From JADJVL01 sp039812765 (GTDB lineage: Bacteria > Acidobacteriota > Holophagae > Holophagales > Holophagaceae), in the NCBI GenBank assembly GCA_039812765.1, contig JBDIBF010000005.1, positions 1 to 64,000 on the forward strand: 64,000 nt of DNA, in the 5' to 3' direction. Below the pieces are notes generated by a model. It made no database searches. It worked only from the letters and a program-made list of their open reading frames with translations, and had not been told where the DNA came from. The translations under genes and the position numbers were made by a program. Position 1 is the first letter of the stretch. Each line of letters opens with the position of its first letter. Of the stretch, positions 52,254 through 59,809 are shown piece by piece.

Positions 52254-53516
52254 CTAGTCGATGGATGATGGCATGCCGTGGCGGCGTTCCTGCCCGAACC
52301 GCGCAAGTGCCTTGCCGTGGGCGCCCACCCAGGTGCTGGTCCAGCGGCGTGTGACCAGGGCCAGGGCGATGAGGGAGAGGATGGACAGCGCCGCGCCTCC
52401 CAGGAAGCCGGGGGTGAAGGAACCGGTGTACTTCATGCCCAGACCCATGGCGTTGGGCAGGAAGCCCCCGGCGAGGGCGCCGATCTCGCCGATGAGGCTT
52501 CCCGCAACCGCCGTGCTGTCCCGGAAGCGCAGGGGCACCAGCTGGAAGACGGCGCCATTGCCCGCGCCCATGGCGCCCATGGCCAGGGCGACGAGGGCCG
52601 CCATCATCCACGGGCTCCGAGGCATCGTCGAGGCGATCAGCACGCCCGCCAGGATGACGCCGCAGAGCAGGTAGAGGACGCGGATGCCGCCCATGTGGTC
52701 GGCGAGCCAGCCCCCCAGCACCCGGAGGCCGCTGGCGGCCACCACGCCGATGGTCACGTAGATGCCCACGGACTGCTTGGGGATGTGGTAGTGGTCGTGG
52801 AAAAGCGTGGGCAGGAAGCTGGCGAGGCCGATGAAGCCGCCGAAGGTCACGCTGTAGATTAGGTTGAAGATCCAGGCGTCCCGGTCCACGAGGATCTTCA
52901 GGTAGTCCTTGAGCTTCTTCTCCTCCCGGTCCGGGGGCTCCTTGGCGAAGATCTGCAGGAGCACCATGGCCGTCACCATGGGGATCAGGCCGAGGAGGTA
53001 GACCGTGCGCCAGCCGAAGGCCAGGGCCAGGGGGGGCGCCGCCAGCATGGCGATCACCGTGCCCGAATTGCCTGCGCCGGCGATGCCCATGGCCAAGCCC
53101 TTGTACTGGGGCGGATACCAGCCCGAGCCCAGGGAGAGGGCCACGCCGAAACTGGCACCTGCCACGCCCAGGGCGATGCCCATGGCCAGCACGGCGCCGA
53201 GGGAATGGGTGAAGAAATAGCCCCAGACGAGGCAGGCACAGATGATGGACATCTCCAGCATCGCGGCCCGCTTGCGGCCGATGTACTGGGCGAGGATGCC
53301 CAGGGGGAAGCGCATCAGGGCCCCCGAGATCACCGGCACGGAGACCATGAAGCCCTTCTGGGCCGCCGTGAGGTTGAACTCCTGGGAGATGAAGGGCGCC
53401 ATGGCGCCGTTCACCACCCAGACGGAAAAGCACACGTCGAAGTAGAGGAAGGCGGTGAGCAGCGTGGGCAGATGCCCCGCCTTCAAGAACTCCTTCAGAT
53501 CGCGCATGGACGGCAT
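52254..53516 (-). CDS. narK1: NarK1-type nitrate transporter
   Basis: ATG 53516 follows a GGTGGAGGAGC ribosome site and gives 420 residues with about 12 TM helices. The TM5 nitrate signature reads GVAGASFGVALSLGSGWYPP and the TM11 one GMGAGNGAVFQLVPL. That arrangement resembles the short NarK1/NasA-like proton-nitrate symporters. It is the first gene after the intergenic regulatory block at 53517-53695 and probably starts a transcript through narK2, the CMD-like gene and mogA. Confidence 0.93.
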   Translation of the reverse strand: MPSMRDLKEFLKAGHLPTLLTAFLYFDVCFSVWVVNGAMAPFISQEFNLTAAQKGFMVSVPVISGALMRFPLGILAQYIGRKRAAMLEMSIICACLVWGYFFTHSLGAVLAMGIALGVAGASFGVALSLGSGWYPPQYKGLAMGIAGAGNSGTVIAMLAAPPLALAFGWRTVYLLGLIPMVTAMVLLQIFAKEPPDREEKKLKDYLKILVDRDAWIFNLIYSVTFGGFIGLASFLPTLFHDHYHIPKQSVGIYVTIGVVAASGLRVLGGWLADHMGGIRVLYLLCGVILAGVLIASTMPRSPWMMAALVALAMGAMGAGNGAVFQLVPLRFRDSTAVAGSLIGEIGALAGGFLPNAMGLGMKYTGSFTPGFLGGAALSILSLIALALVTRRWTSTWVGAHGKALARFGQERRHGMPSSID

Positions 53517-53592
53517 GGCGAGCTCCTCCACCGGTGAAGGGGATGGCTGAGGGGGGCCGGTGCGCTTCCTGCAGCGGATCCGGGGGCCCGGT

Positions 53593-53629
53593 GGTCCCAA
53601 ATTAAGAGATAACTTGGTCCGAATTAAGA
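53593..53629 (-). promoter_or_regulatory. Direct repeat in the narK1 leader (candidate operator)
   Basis: Plus-strand GGTCCCAAATTAAGA (53593-53607) and GGTCCGAATTAAGA (53616-53629) are the same element with one base inserted and one changed; the starts are 23 bp apart, near two helical turns. This AT-rich patch stands out from the 70% GC surroundings and contains TTCTTA on the minus strand (53630-53625), a possible -10. Confidence 0.5.
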
Positions 53630-53631
53630 AT

Positions 53632-53652
53632 GCCAGGGGCCCCTGCCCTGGC
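53632..53652 (-). terminator. Terminator of the cytochrome b/Mo-enzyme operon
   Basis: GCCAGGG (53632-53638) pairs with CCCTGGC (53646-53652). Read leftward, the hairpin is followed by ATTCTTAATT, a T-rich tract, 44 bp after the stop of the last operon gene. Confidence 0.6.
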
Positions 53653-53672
53653 AAGACCCCGCCAGGGGAGGT

Positions 53673-53686
53673 TTGACGGGCGTCAC
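53673..53686. promoter_or_regulatory. Crp/Fnr-like inverted repeat upstream of narK1
   Basis: TTGACGGGCGTCAC contains TGAC-N4-GTCA. It is centred about 60 bp upstream of the transcription start predicted if TTCTTA at 53625-53630 is the -10 and TTGCCA at 53654-53649 the -35. Class I Crp/Fnr activators often bind near -61. Confidence 0.45.
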
Positions 53687-53695
53687 AGCCGGGCG

Positions 53696-53905
53696 CTAGC
53701 GGTCCAGGTTCGGTGCCTTGAACGCGAGGTAGAGCGCCACGACGCTGAGGATCGCGGAGACGGCGAAGGCCCCGGGCAGCAGCCGGCGCTCGCCGTCCAG
53801 CACCGAGCCCAGCACGGTCTCGAAGAGGTAGAGCTGGATCGCGGCGACGAGGACGGTGAAGACCAGCGCGGCGCCGGTCATCTGGGTGCGGCGGTGGCCC
53901 TTCAT
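53696..53905 (-). CDS. Small two-helix membrane protein (DUF6755-like)
   Basis: ATG 53905 overlaps the Rieske stop (ATGA) and gives 69 residues: a basic N-terminus (MKGHRRTQ), then two TM helices (about 11-30 and 45-62). It ends in K-A-P-N-L-D-R. I think it matches the DUF6755 family seen beside Rieske/molybdoenzyme clusters, but I could not check. As the last gene of the operon it may anchor or stabilise the complex. Confidence 0.65.
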   Translation of the reverse strand: MKGHRRTQMTGAALVFTVLVAAIQLYLFETVLGSVLDGERRLLPGAFAVSAILSVVALYLAFKAPNLDR

Positions 53906-54483
53906 GCGCACCCGCACTTTCCGGCCGCGCCTTCCGCCCCTGCCTCTGCGGGTCGGGCGGCCATGGCCTGGCGGCCCGGGGCCGTGGGCTTGGGCAGGTC
54001 GCCGACCGCCCAGACCATGCCGTCCCGGACCTCCAGGGCGATGCCGCCCAGGGGCCGCGTGGGCGGACCCTGCACCGGGAAGCCCTGGTCGATCTCGAAG
54101 AAGCCCACGTGGCAGGGGCACTCGAGGCGCGCGCCGTCCCAGCGCACGGCGCAGCCCAGGTGGGTGCAGGCCTGCCGGTAGGCCCGCAGCGCCCCGGCGG
54201 GCGTGCGGACGAGGATGCACTTGTCCTGGGCGTCGCGGAAGGTGAAGAGGCGGCTCTGGCCGGGAGCCAGGTCCGCGGCGGCGCAGACCGCCACGGCGGG
54301 GGCGTGCCCGGCCTGGTCCCCGGCCTCCGGCGCGCCCTCGAGGGGGCGCCGCCTCGCCCAGAGGTAGCCGATGCCGGCGGTGAAGCCGGTGGAGACCAGG
54401 GCGAGGAAGCGGGCGAACTCCCGGCGGGAGTGGCGGGACTCGTCGGCGAGGTCCACGGGGAACGAGGACTTCCAGTGGGTCAT
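53902..54483 (-). CDS. Tat-type Rieske [2Fe-2S] protein
   Basis: ATG 54483 gives 193 residues. The Tat motif is S-R-R-E-F at 19-23, followed by a hydrophobic stretch (27-43), so it is likely a Tat-translocated, N-terminally anchored periplasmic protein. The Rieske cluster is CTHLGC at 106-111 and CPCHVGFF at 122-129: ligands Cys106, His108, Cys122, His125, with Cys111 and Cys124 available for the stabilising disulphide. It ends in a KCGCA tail with two more Cys. It resembles Rieske proteins of quinol oxidising complexes. Confidence 0.9.
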   Translation of the reverse strand: MTHWKSSFPVDLADESRHSRREFARFLALVSTGFTAGIGYLWARRRPLEGAPEAGDQAGHAPAVAVCAAADLAPGQSRLFTFRDAQDKCILVRTPAGALRAYRQACTHLGCAVRWDGARLECPCHVGFFEIDQGFPVQGPPTRPLGGIALEVRDGMVWAVGDLPKPTAPGRQAMAARPAEAGAEGAAGKCGCA

Positions 54484-55064
54484 TCCAGGCCTCCCTCGAT
54501 GAGCAGCGCCGCGTCGAGATGCAGGGGCGTCTCCGGGTCCGGGACCATCACCGCCGTTCGGGTCCGCACGGCCAGCTCGCCCACGGTGAAGTCGCGCACC
54601 GGCCGGGCCCGCCGCATCTGCTCCACCACGGCCTTCGGCGCGTAGAGCAGGGCCTGGCTGGGGCACACGGTGGCGCACATGGGCCGGAGCCCCTCGCTGG
54701 TTCGGTCGTAGCAGAGGTCGCACTTGAGCATCTGCTCGAGGCCCGAGAAGACGATCGGGACGCCGAAGGGGCAGCTCAGCTCGCAGTTCTGGCAGCCGAT
54801 GCAGCGGGGCTTCTGGGAGCTGTGCACCACGCCGTCCTCGCTGCGCTTGATGGCGTCGGCGGGGCAGACCTGGGCGCAGATGGGGTCCTCGCAGTGCATG
54901 CACACGGTGGGCGCGGTCTGCGGAGACTCCAGCCGGTCCATCTCGTCGAGGTGGATCATGGGCCGGCCCTTGTGGGTCCCGCATTCCGCGCAGGCGCCCA
55001 CGCAGCTCCGGCAGCCGATGCAGCGCTGGGGGTCGATGAAGAAGCCGTACTCGTCCGAGACCAT
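54480..55064 (-). CDS. Four-cluster [4Fe-4S] electron-transfer subunit (DmsB/NrfC-like)
   Basis: ATG 55064, 194 residues. Four cysteine groups are visible: CIGCRSCVGAC-AEC, CMHCEDPICAQVCP, CIGCQNCELSCP and CDLCYDRTSEGLRPMC-ATVCP. That is the polyferredoxin pattern of the small subunits of CISM molybdoenzymes. There is no signal peptide. It should pass electrons between the cytochrome b and the molybdoenzyme. The gene overlaps the molybdoenzyme's stop by one base, and its own stop overlaps the Rieske start (ATGA). Confidence 0.93.
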   Translation of the reverse strand: MVSDEYGFFIDPQRCIGCRSCVGACAECGTHKGRPMIHLDEMDRLESPQTAPTVCMHCEDPICAQVCPADAIKRSEDGVVHSSQKPRCIGCQNCELSCPFGVPIVFSGLEQMLKCDLCYDRTSEGLRPMCATVCPSQALLYAPKAVVEQMRRARPVRDFTVGELAVRTRTAVMVPDPETPLHLDAALLIEGGLE

Positions 55065-57325
55065 CAGAACACCTGCTCGGGGAGGACGGGCTGGTTCGTG
55101 CGCGCCTCGAAGGCCATGCGCCGGAGCTCCGCCAGCTCGGGCGGGAATCGGTCCTCCGTGGTCTTACGGATGCGCACGGCGCTCACCTTGAACTCGGGGA
55201 TCTTGCTCACGGGGTCGAGGTGCCGCGGCGTGAGCCGGTTGGCCCCGAGGTTGCCCGGCCAGTGATAGGGGATGAAGACCGTGTCCGGGCGGATGGTCTT
55301 CACCACCTTGGCGGGCAGCACCAGGGATCCCCGCCGGGAGGTGATCTCCACCGGATCGCCCTCGGCGATGCCGTGCGCCTCGGCGAGGCGGGGGTGGATC
55401 TCCAGGTAGGGATGGGGGCACTGCTCCACCAGGAATCCGATGCGACGGGTCTGGGTGCCGCTCAGGTAGTGGAAGACCGTGCGGCCCGTGGTGAGCCAGA
55501 CGGGATAGGCCTCGTCCACCACCTCCATGGGCGGCCGCCAGGGCGTCGGCACGAACCGGGCCTTCCCGTCGGGGTGGAAGAAGCGGCCGCCCTCGAAGAG
55601 GCGCGGCGTGCCCGGATGGTCCGGCTCGGGGCAGGGCCAGAAGACGCCCATGCGCTGCTCGACCTTCTCGTAGGTGATGCCGAAGTAGTCGGCGGTGCCG
55701 CCCTTCGAGGCCGCGCGCAGCTCGTCGAAGATGGCCCGGGGGGAGGTGAAGTGGCTGAACCACTTCCCCCGGCCCAGGCGCTCGGCCAGCTCCACCATGA
55801 TCCGCCAGTCGGGGCGGGCGTCGCCGGGGGGCTCCACGGCCTTGTTCAGCTTGATCACGCGGCCCTCGGCGGAGGTGCTGGTGCCCTCGTCCTCCTCGTG
55901 GAGCGCGGAGGGGAGTACCACGTCCGCGTACTGGCCCGTCTCGCTCAGGAAGAAGTCCAGGTTCACGTGGAAGTCCAGCTTCTCCAGGGCCGCCCGGGTG
56001 AAGTCGGAGTCCGGGAGGCTGACCACCGGGTTGAAGCAGAGGGAGAGCAGGCCCTTGATCTCCCCGGCGTGGATGGCCTCCATGATCTCCTGGGCGCTCT
56101 TGCCCTTGCGCGGAAGCTCCTCGTCGGTGCAGCCCCACACGCGGCAGATGTGCGCCCGGTGCTCGGGGTTCTCGATGTCGCGGTTCCCGGGGAGCTGGTC
56201 GCACTTGTGGCCGTGCTCCCGGCCGCCCTGGCCGTTGCCCTGGCCGGTGATGGTGCCGTAGCCGCAGCCCGGCCGGCCGATGCGGCCCGTGGCGAGGACC
56301 AGGTTGATGCATGAGAGGACGTTCTCCACCCCCTTGCTCTGGTGCTCGATGCCCCGGGCGTGGAGGAGGAAGCTGGTCCGCGCCTCGCCCCACATCCGCG
56401 CGGCCTTCTCGATGGCGGCCGCGGGCAGGCCCGTCTGCTTCGAGGTCCAGTCCGGCGTGCAGTCCCGCACGGCTTCCAGGGCCGCCTCGAAGCCCTCGGT
56501 GCGGGCCGAGATGAAGGCCCGGTCCAGCAGGCCCCAGCGCTCCAGCAGGTGGAGCACGCCGTTGGTGAGGGCCGCGTCCGAGCCAGGCCGCAGGGGCAGC
56601 GCGAGGTCCGCCGTCCGCGCCAGGGGCGTGAGGCGGGGGTCGATCACGATGAGCTTCGCCCCGCGGTCCCGGGCCCGCCAGATGTAGTCCGTCGTGATGG
56701 GCGAGCACTCCGCCACGTTGGAGCCCTGCACCCAGATCACGTCGGCCAGCTCGATGTCGGACCAGGGATTGGCGGCGCGGTCCACGCCGAAGGCCTTCTT
56801 GTTGGCCGCGCCCGCGCTCACCATGCAGAGGCGGCCGTTGTAGTCGAGGTTCCGGGTCCCCAGGCCGAGGCGGGCGAACTTCCCGACGAGGTAGCTCTTC
56901 TCGTTGCTCAGGCTCACGCCGGAGAGCACGGCGAAGGCGTCCCGGCCGTGCTCGGCCTGGACGCGCTGGATCCCCTCCACCACCCGCGCCATGGCGGCGT
57001 CCCAGCCCGTCTCCGCGAAGCCCTCCTCGGTGCGCACGAGGGCCTTCAGCAGCCGGTCTGGATGGTTGCCCTGGAGGTAGCGCTTCACGCCCTTGGGGCA
57101 GAGCTTGCCCTGGTTGAAGGGGAAGGCCTCCCACGGTTCGAATCCGACGACCTTCTCGTCCTTCACCTTGAGCTGGATGCCGCACTGCTGGCCGCAGAAG
57201 CAGCAGTGCGTCTTGACCAGCCGGTCCGGCTCCAGGTCGGCGTCCCAGCCGCCGGGAGGCGCCAGGTTCAGGTGCGGCCCGTAGGCGCTGCGCAGGTCGT
57301 CCAGGGGGCGGGGCGGGCGGCTCAT
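55064..57325 (-). CDS. Molybdopterin (bis-MGD) oxidoreductase, Nas/Nap-like catalytic subunit
   Basis: ATG 57325 gives 753 residues. An N-terminal [4Fe-4S] site is made by Cys41/44/48 (HCCFCGQQC) and Cys76 (KLCPKG). The Mo ligand is probably Cys207 in GSNVAECSPI, the position used by NapA/NasA-type enzymes and not the Asp of NarG. MGD-binding segments include GTITGQGNGQGGREHGHKCD and the C-terminal VFIPYHWPGNLGANRLT. No Tat signal is present at the N-terminus. It is closest in look to assimilatory nitrate reductases, but the setting (cytochrome b, polyferredoxin, Rieske) is respiratory. The substrate is not proven. Confidence 0.9.
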   Translation of the reverse strand: MSRPPRPLDDLRSAYGPHLNLAPPGGWDADLEPDRLVKTHCCFCGQQCGIQLKVKDEKVVGFEPWEAFPFNQGKLCPKGVKRYLQGNHPDRLLKALVRTEEGFAETGWDAAMARVVEGIQRVQAEHGRDAFAVLSGVSLSNEKSYLVGKFARLGLGTRNLDYNGRLCMVSAGAANKKAFGVDRAANPWSDIELADVIWVQGSNVAECSPITTDYIWRARDRGAKLIVIDPRLTPLARTADLALPLRPGSDAALTNGVLHLLERWGLLDRAFISARTEGFEAALEAVRDCTPDWTSKQTGLPAAAIEKAARMWGEARTSFLLHARGIEHQSKGVENVLSCINLVLATGRIGRPGCGYGTITGQGNGQGGREHGHKCDQLPGNRDIENPEHRAHICRVWGCTDEELPRKGKSAQEIMEAIHAGEIKGLLSLCFNPVVSLPDSDFTRAALEKLDFHVNLDFFLSETGQYADVVLPSALHEEDEGTSTSAEGRVIKLNKAVEPPGDARPDWRIMVELAERLGRGKWFSHFTSPRAIFDELRAASKGGTADYFGITYEKVEQRMGVFWPCPEPDHPGTPRLFEGGRFFHPDGKARFVPTPWRPPMEVVDEAYPVWLTTGRTVFHYLSGTQTRRIGFLVEQCPHPYLEIHPRLAEAHGIAEGDPVEITSRRGSLVLPAKVVKTIRPDTVFIPYHWPGNLGANRLTPRHLDPVSKIPEFKVSAVRIRKTTEDRFPPELAELRRMAFEARTNQPVLPEQVF

Positions 57326-58440
57326 GGGTTGCTCCGGAGGGCGCCCGGGTCCGCGAGGGGCTCCACGGGAAGGGGAACGTCGGCCATCGGGTCGAAGGCG
57401 CCGCCCAGGCGCCGGGCCTGGGCCTTGGCGAGGAGCCGGCGCTTGCAGCGGGGGCACAGGTCCAGGTGGTGCACGCCCCCTCCGTGGCGGGCAGCGTCCA
57501 GGCCCAGCTTCCGGAACAGGGCCTCCAGGTCCCGGCGCTGGTTCGCCCGGATGAAGGGCGACCCGCAGGCCCGGCAGGGCTGGCGGCCCTCCCGCTCCCC
57601 CTCGGCCTTGTAGAGGGTCACGCCCAGCTGGGCCGGCCGCTGCGCGATGTGGAAGAGCTTCCCGAAGGGCAGGCTGAGCAGCATGAAGATGACGCTCAGC
57701 TCGTGGAGGTAGGCGATGGTCTGGAAGTTCCGGCCCTGGAAGGCCTTCTCCGAGACCGTCAGGAGGATGCCGGTCACCGAGACCGCCAGCAGCACCAGCA
57801 GGGGCGCGATGTCGAGGTCGAAACGCTGGGTGGCGGTGTCGCCCTCGTCCTGGCGGCGCCGGACGAAGGCCAGCACGCACCCGGCGATCACCATGGCCGC
57901 CGCCACGTCCAGCACGTGGAAGGCCAGGAAGCCCGCGAAGCTGTGCACCGGGAAGCTGCCGCCGGGGAAGCCGAAGAGCCAGGCCTGGTAGCGGTCCTGG
58001 TTCAGCCCCTCGCTGGTGAAGCGCACCCAGCCGAAGACCAGGGGGAAGGTCACGGCGAAGGCCAGCAGGCAGCCCCAGGCGATGAGGGCGTGGGCGCCCC
58101 AGCGCTTCAGCGAGCGCCGCTCGATGAAGCGCTGGAGCAGGATCTGGTCCAGGGCCAGGACCGGGATCCGGGCCAGGAGGCGCAGGCCCCGGGGCGTCGC
58201 GAAGAGCCGCAGCAGGTCCCGGAAGTACATCCAGGTCGCGGGCCGCTCCACCCATTCCCAGTAGCGGTAGGCCACGCCGAAGCAGGCGAACAGCGAGGCC
58301 AGGAGGTAGCCCAGGAGGGCCGGGTCCAGCCAGCGCCCGGCCCGGCTGCCCAGGGCCACCAGGCCGCAGACGACCGCCGTGGTGAGCCCCGCGCGGACGA
58401 GGGGCCGTGCCTGCAGATGGAGGTCCCCTGCGGACGCCAT
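57322..58440 (-). CDS. NarI-like cytochrome b membrane subunit with C-terminal zinc-ribbon
   Basis: ATG 58440 (AGGAGGAAGGCG upstream), 372 residues. About six hydrophobic helices occur up to residue 275; conserved His within them (the VHSFAGFLAFHV, AYLHELSVI and KLFHIAQRP segments) are heme candidates. The C-terminal 90 residues are soluble and carry CRACG and CPRCK, a probable zinc ribbon or cluster site, then a Pro-rich end. It should take electrons from quinol for the downstream molybdoenzyme. First gene after the Rrf2 regulator; stop overlaps the next start (ATGA). Confidence 0.8.
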   Translation of the reverse strand: MASAGDLHLQARPLVRAGLTTAVVCGLVALGSRAGRWLDPALLGYLLASLFACFGVAYRYWEWVERPATWMYFRDLLRLFATPRGLRLLARIPVLALDQILLQRFIERRSLKRWGAHALIAWGCLLAFAVTFPLVFGWVRFTSEGLNQDRYQAWLFGFPGGSFPVHSFAGFLAFHVLDVAAAMVIAGCVLAFVRRRQDEGDTATQRFDLDIAPLLVLLAVSVTGILLTVSEKAFQGRNFQTIAYLHELSVIFMLLSLPFGKLFHIAQRPAQLGVTLYKAEGEREGRQPCRACGSPFIRANQRRDLEALFRKLGLDAARHGGGVHHLDLCPRCKRRLLAKAQARRLGGAFDPMADVPLPVEPLADPGALRSNP

Positions 58441-58507
58441 CGCCTTCCTCCTGCTGTGAGAGCCAGAGTAGGAAAACGGCGTCCGAAATCCAACCTTAAT
58501 CGCGCAT

Positions 58508-58957
58508 TCAGCCCTTGGACCGCTTCACCGCCGCGGGGGACATCAGGATCGTGCGGCGCACCTTCGTCAATTGCAGGTCCCGCAGCGTGGTGGACGTCAT
58601 GGAGGTCTCCACCTGGGCCTTCACCGCCGACCAGGCGTCGTGCATGGGGCAGGGGTTCTCGCAGTCGCAGGCGGGGAAGCCCATGATGCAGCGGTCCAGG
58701 GAGCCGGGACCTTCGATGGCGGAGAGCACCTCGCCCACGCTGATGCGGTGGGCGGGGCGGGAGAGCCGGAAGCCGCCCTTGGGCCCGCGCACCGACTCCA
58801 GGATCTCCGCCCGGGCCAGGTTCTGCAGGATCTTCGCGAGGTAGGGGGCCGGCAAGTGCAGTTGCTCCGCCAGTTCCTTCGCCATCATGAAGCTCCCGTC
58901 CTCCGGCATGTGGGCCAGGGCCTGGAGCGCGTATCCGGTGGCGACGGTGAAGAGCAT
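58508..58957 (-). CDS. Rrf2 family transcriptional regulator (NsrR/IscR-like)
   Basis: ATG 58957, 149 residues. The winged-helix core is AKELAEQLHLPAPYLAKILQ and VRGPKGGFRLSRPAHRISV, typical of Rrf2. Four Cys follow (CIMGFPACDCENPCPMH near residue 90), enough to hold an Fe-S cluster sensing NO, O2 or iron. It is 67 bp upstream of the cytochrome b gene on the same strand. It may autoregulate and control the molybdoenzyme operon. Confidence 0.9.
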   Translation of the reverse strand: MLFTVATGYALQALAHMPEDGSFMMAKELAEQLHLPAPYLAKILQNLARAEILESVRGPKGGFRLSRPAHRISVGEVLSAIEGPGSLDRCIMGFPACDCENPCPMHDAWSAVKAQVETSMTSTTLRDLQLTKVRRTILMSPAAVKRSKG

Positions 58958-58976
58958 GGTTTCGGTTAAGTCAGTC

Positions 58977-58992
58977 CTGAATATTCAGTATA
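58977..58992 (-). promoter_or_regulatory. Promoter with overlapping palindromic operator before the Rrf2 gene
   Basis: CTGAATATTCAG (58977-58988) is a perfect 12-bp palindrome overlapping the minus-strand -10-like TATACT (58992-58987), 20-35 bp before the start. This arrangement fits repression by the encoded protein. The -35 (CGGACA, 17 bp upstream) is weak. Confidence 0.55.
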
Positions 58993-59022
58993 GGGAGGAT
59001 CCGAAAGCCTGTCCGGGGCGGT

Positions 59023-59036
59023 GTGATCCGATTCAC
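59023..59036. promoter_or_regulatory. Crp/Fnr-like inverted repeat upstream of the Rrf2 promoter
   Basis: GTGATCCGATTCAC has GTGA-N6-TCAC arms. Its centre is near -49 of the transcript predicted from the TATACT -10. It overlaps the end of the ywiC gene. Confidence 0.4.
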
Positions 59037-59809
59037 GGACCGAGCGGCGCGGGCCCGCGCAGGGAGAGCACAAGGGCCGCGGCGCTCACCACGCAGACCG
59101 CCACTTCGCGGATCCCGAGGCTGCGGGTGTCGGGGAGCCGGCGGAAGACCCAGGGCTCGGCCGCCGCCCGGAGCGCCAGGGCGGCCATCCAGGCCGGCCA
59201 GAGCCAGCCGAGGCCGCCGGCCGCGTGGAGGCCGAAGGCGGCGGCGCAGGCCAGGCCATGGACCGCGACCGCCGGGGCCAGGGAGGCGTCGGGCTGCCCC
59301 TTCTGCCGGGCGAGCAGACCGCGCAGGTAGCTCACGGGGGCGGCGAGGCTCAGGTAGCTCCCGGCCGCGAGGAGCCCCGCCAGGAGCGGCGACGCGCCGC
59401 CGGCCAGGGCCACCGCCCCGCCCAGCAGGCAGGGGGCGAGCATGGCCAGGGATTCGGCCAGCAGGGTGCGGGAGCCGCCCTTGAAGTCCATCGCCAGGGC
59501 GCCCGCGGCCGGCACCAGGGCCGCGCCGGTCGCCAGGATCGCCGGGGCGGGCATGCCCCGCAGGGCGAGGAAGGCCGCGCCGAGGCCGGCGAGGATTTCC
59601 ATGGCGAGGATCCTTCGGTCCCCGGCCAGCACGCGGCGGGCCTTGAACGTGCGCTTCAAGGGGACGCGGGCCAGGAAGGCCACCAGCGCCGCCGCGGCCA
59701 GCCAGGCCCCGGTCCCGCTGGGCGCGACCACCAGCGCCGCGGCCAGGGGCAGGCCGAGGAAGGCCCAGCTTCCGTGCTCCGAGGGCGCCTGGCCGAGGGG
59801 TCGGCTCAC
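59033..59809 (-). CDS. YwiC-like membrane protein
   Basis: GTG 59809 overlaps the decarboxylase stop (GTGA). The 258-residue product has about eight TM helices and the YwiC-family entry motif SEHGSWAFLGLPL near residue 10, followed by PLKRTFKARR. In Bacillus subtilis ywiC lies in the narK-fnr-narGHJI region; its presence beside narG and narK here repeats that association. The molecular role is unknown, perhaps in nitrate respiration or quinone handling. Confidence 0.85.
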   Translation of the reverse strand: MSRPLGQAPSEHGSWAFLGLPLAAALVVAPSGTGAWLAAAALVAFLARVPLKRTFKARRVLAGDRRILAMEILAGLGAAFLALRGMPAPAILATGAALVPAAGALAMDFKGGSRTLLAESLAMLAPCLLGGAVALAGGASPLLAGLLAAGSYLSLAAPVSYLRGLLARQKGQPDASLAPAVAVHGLACAAAFGLHAAGGLGWLWPAWMAALALRAAAEPWVFRRLPDTRSLGIREVAVCVVSAAALVLSLRGPAPLGP

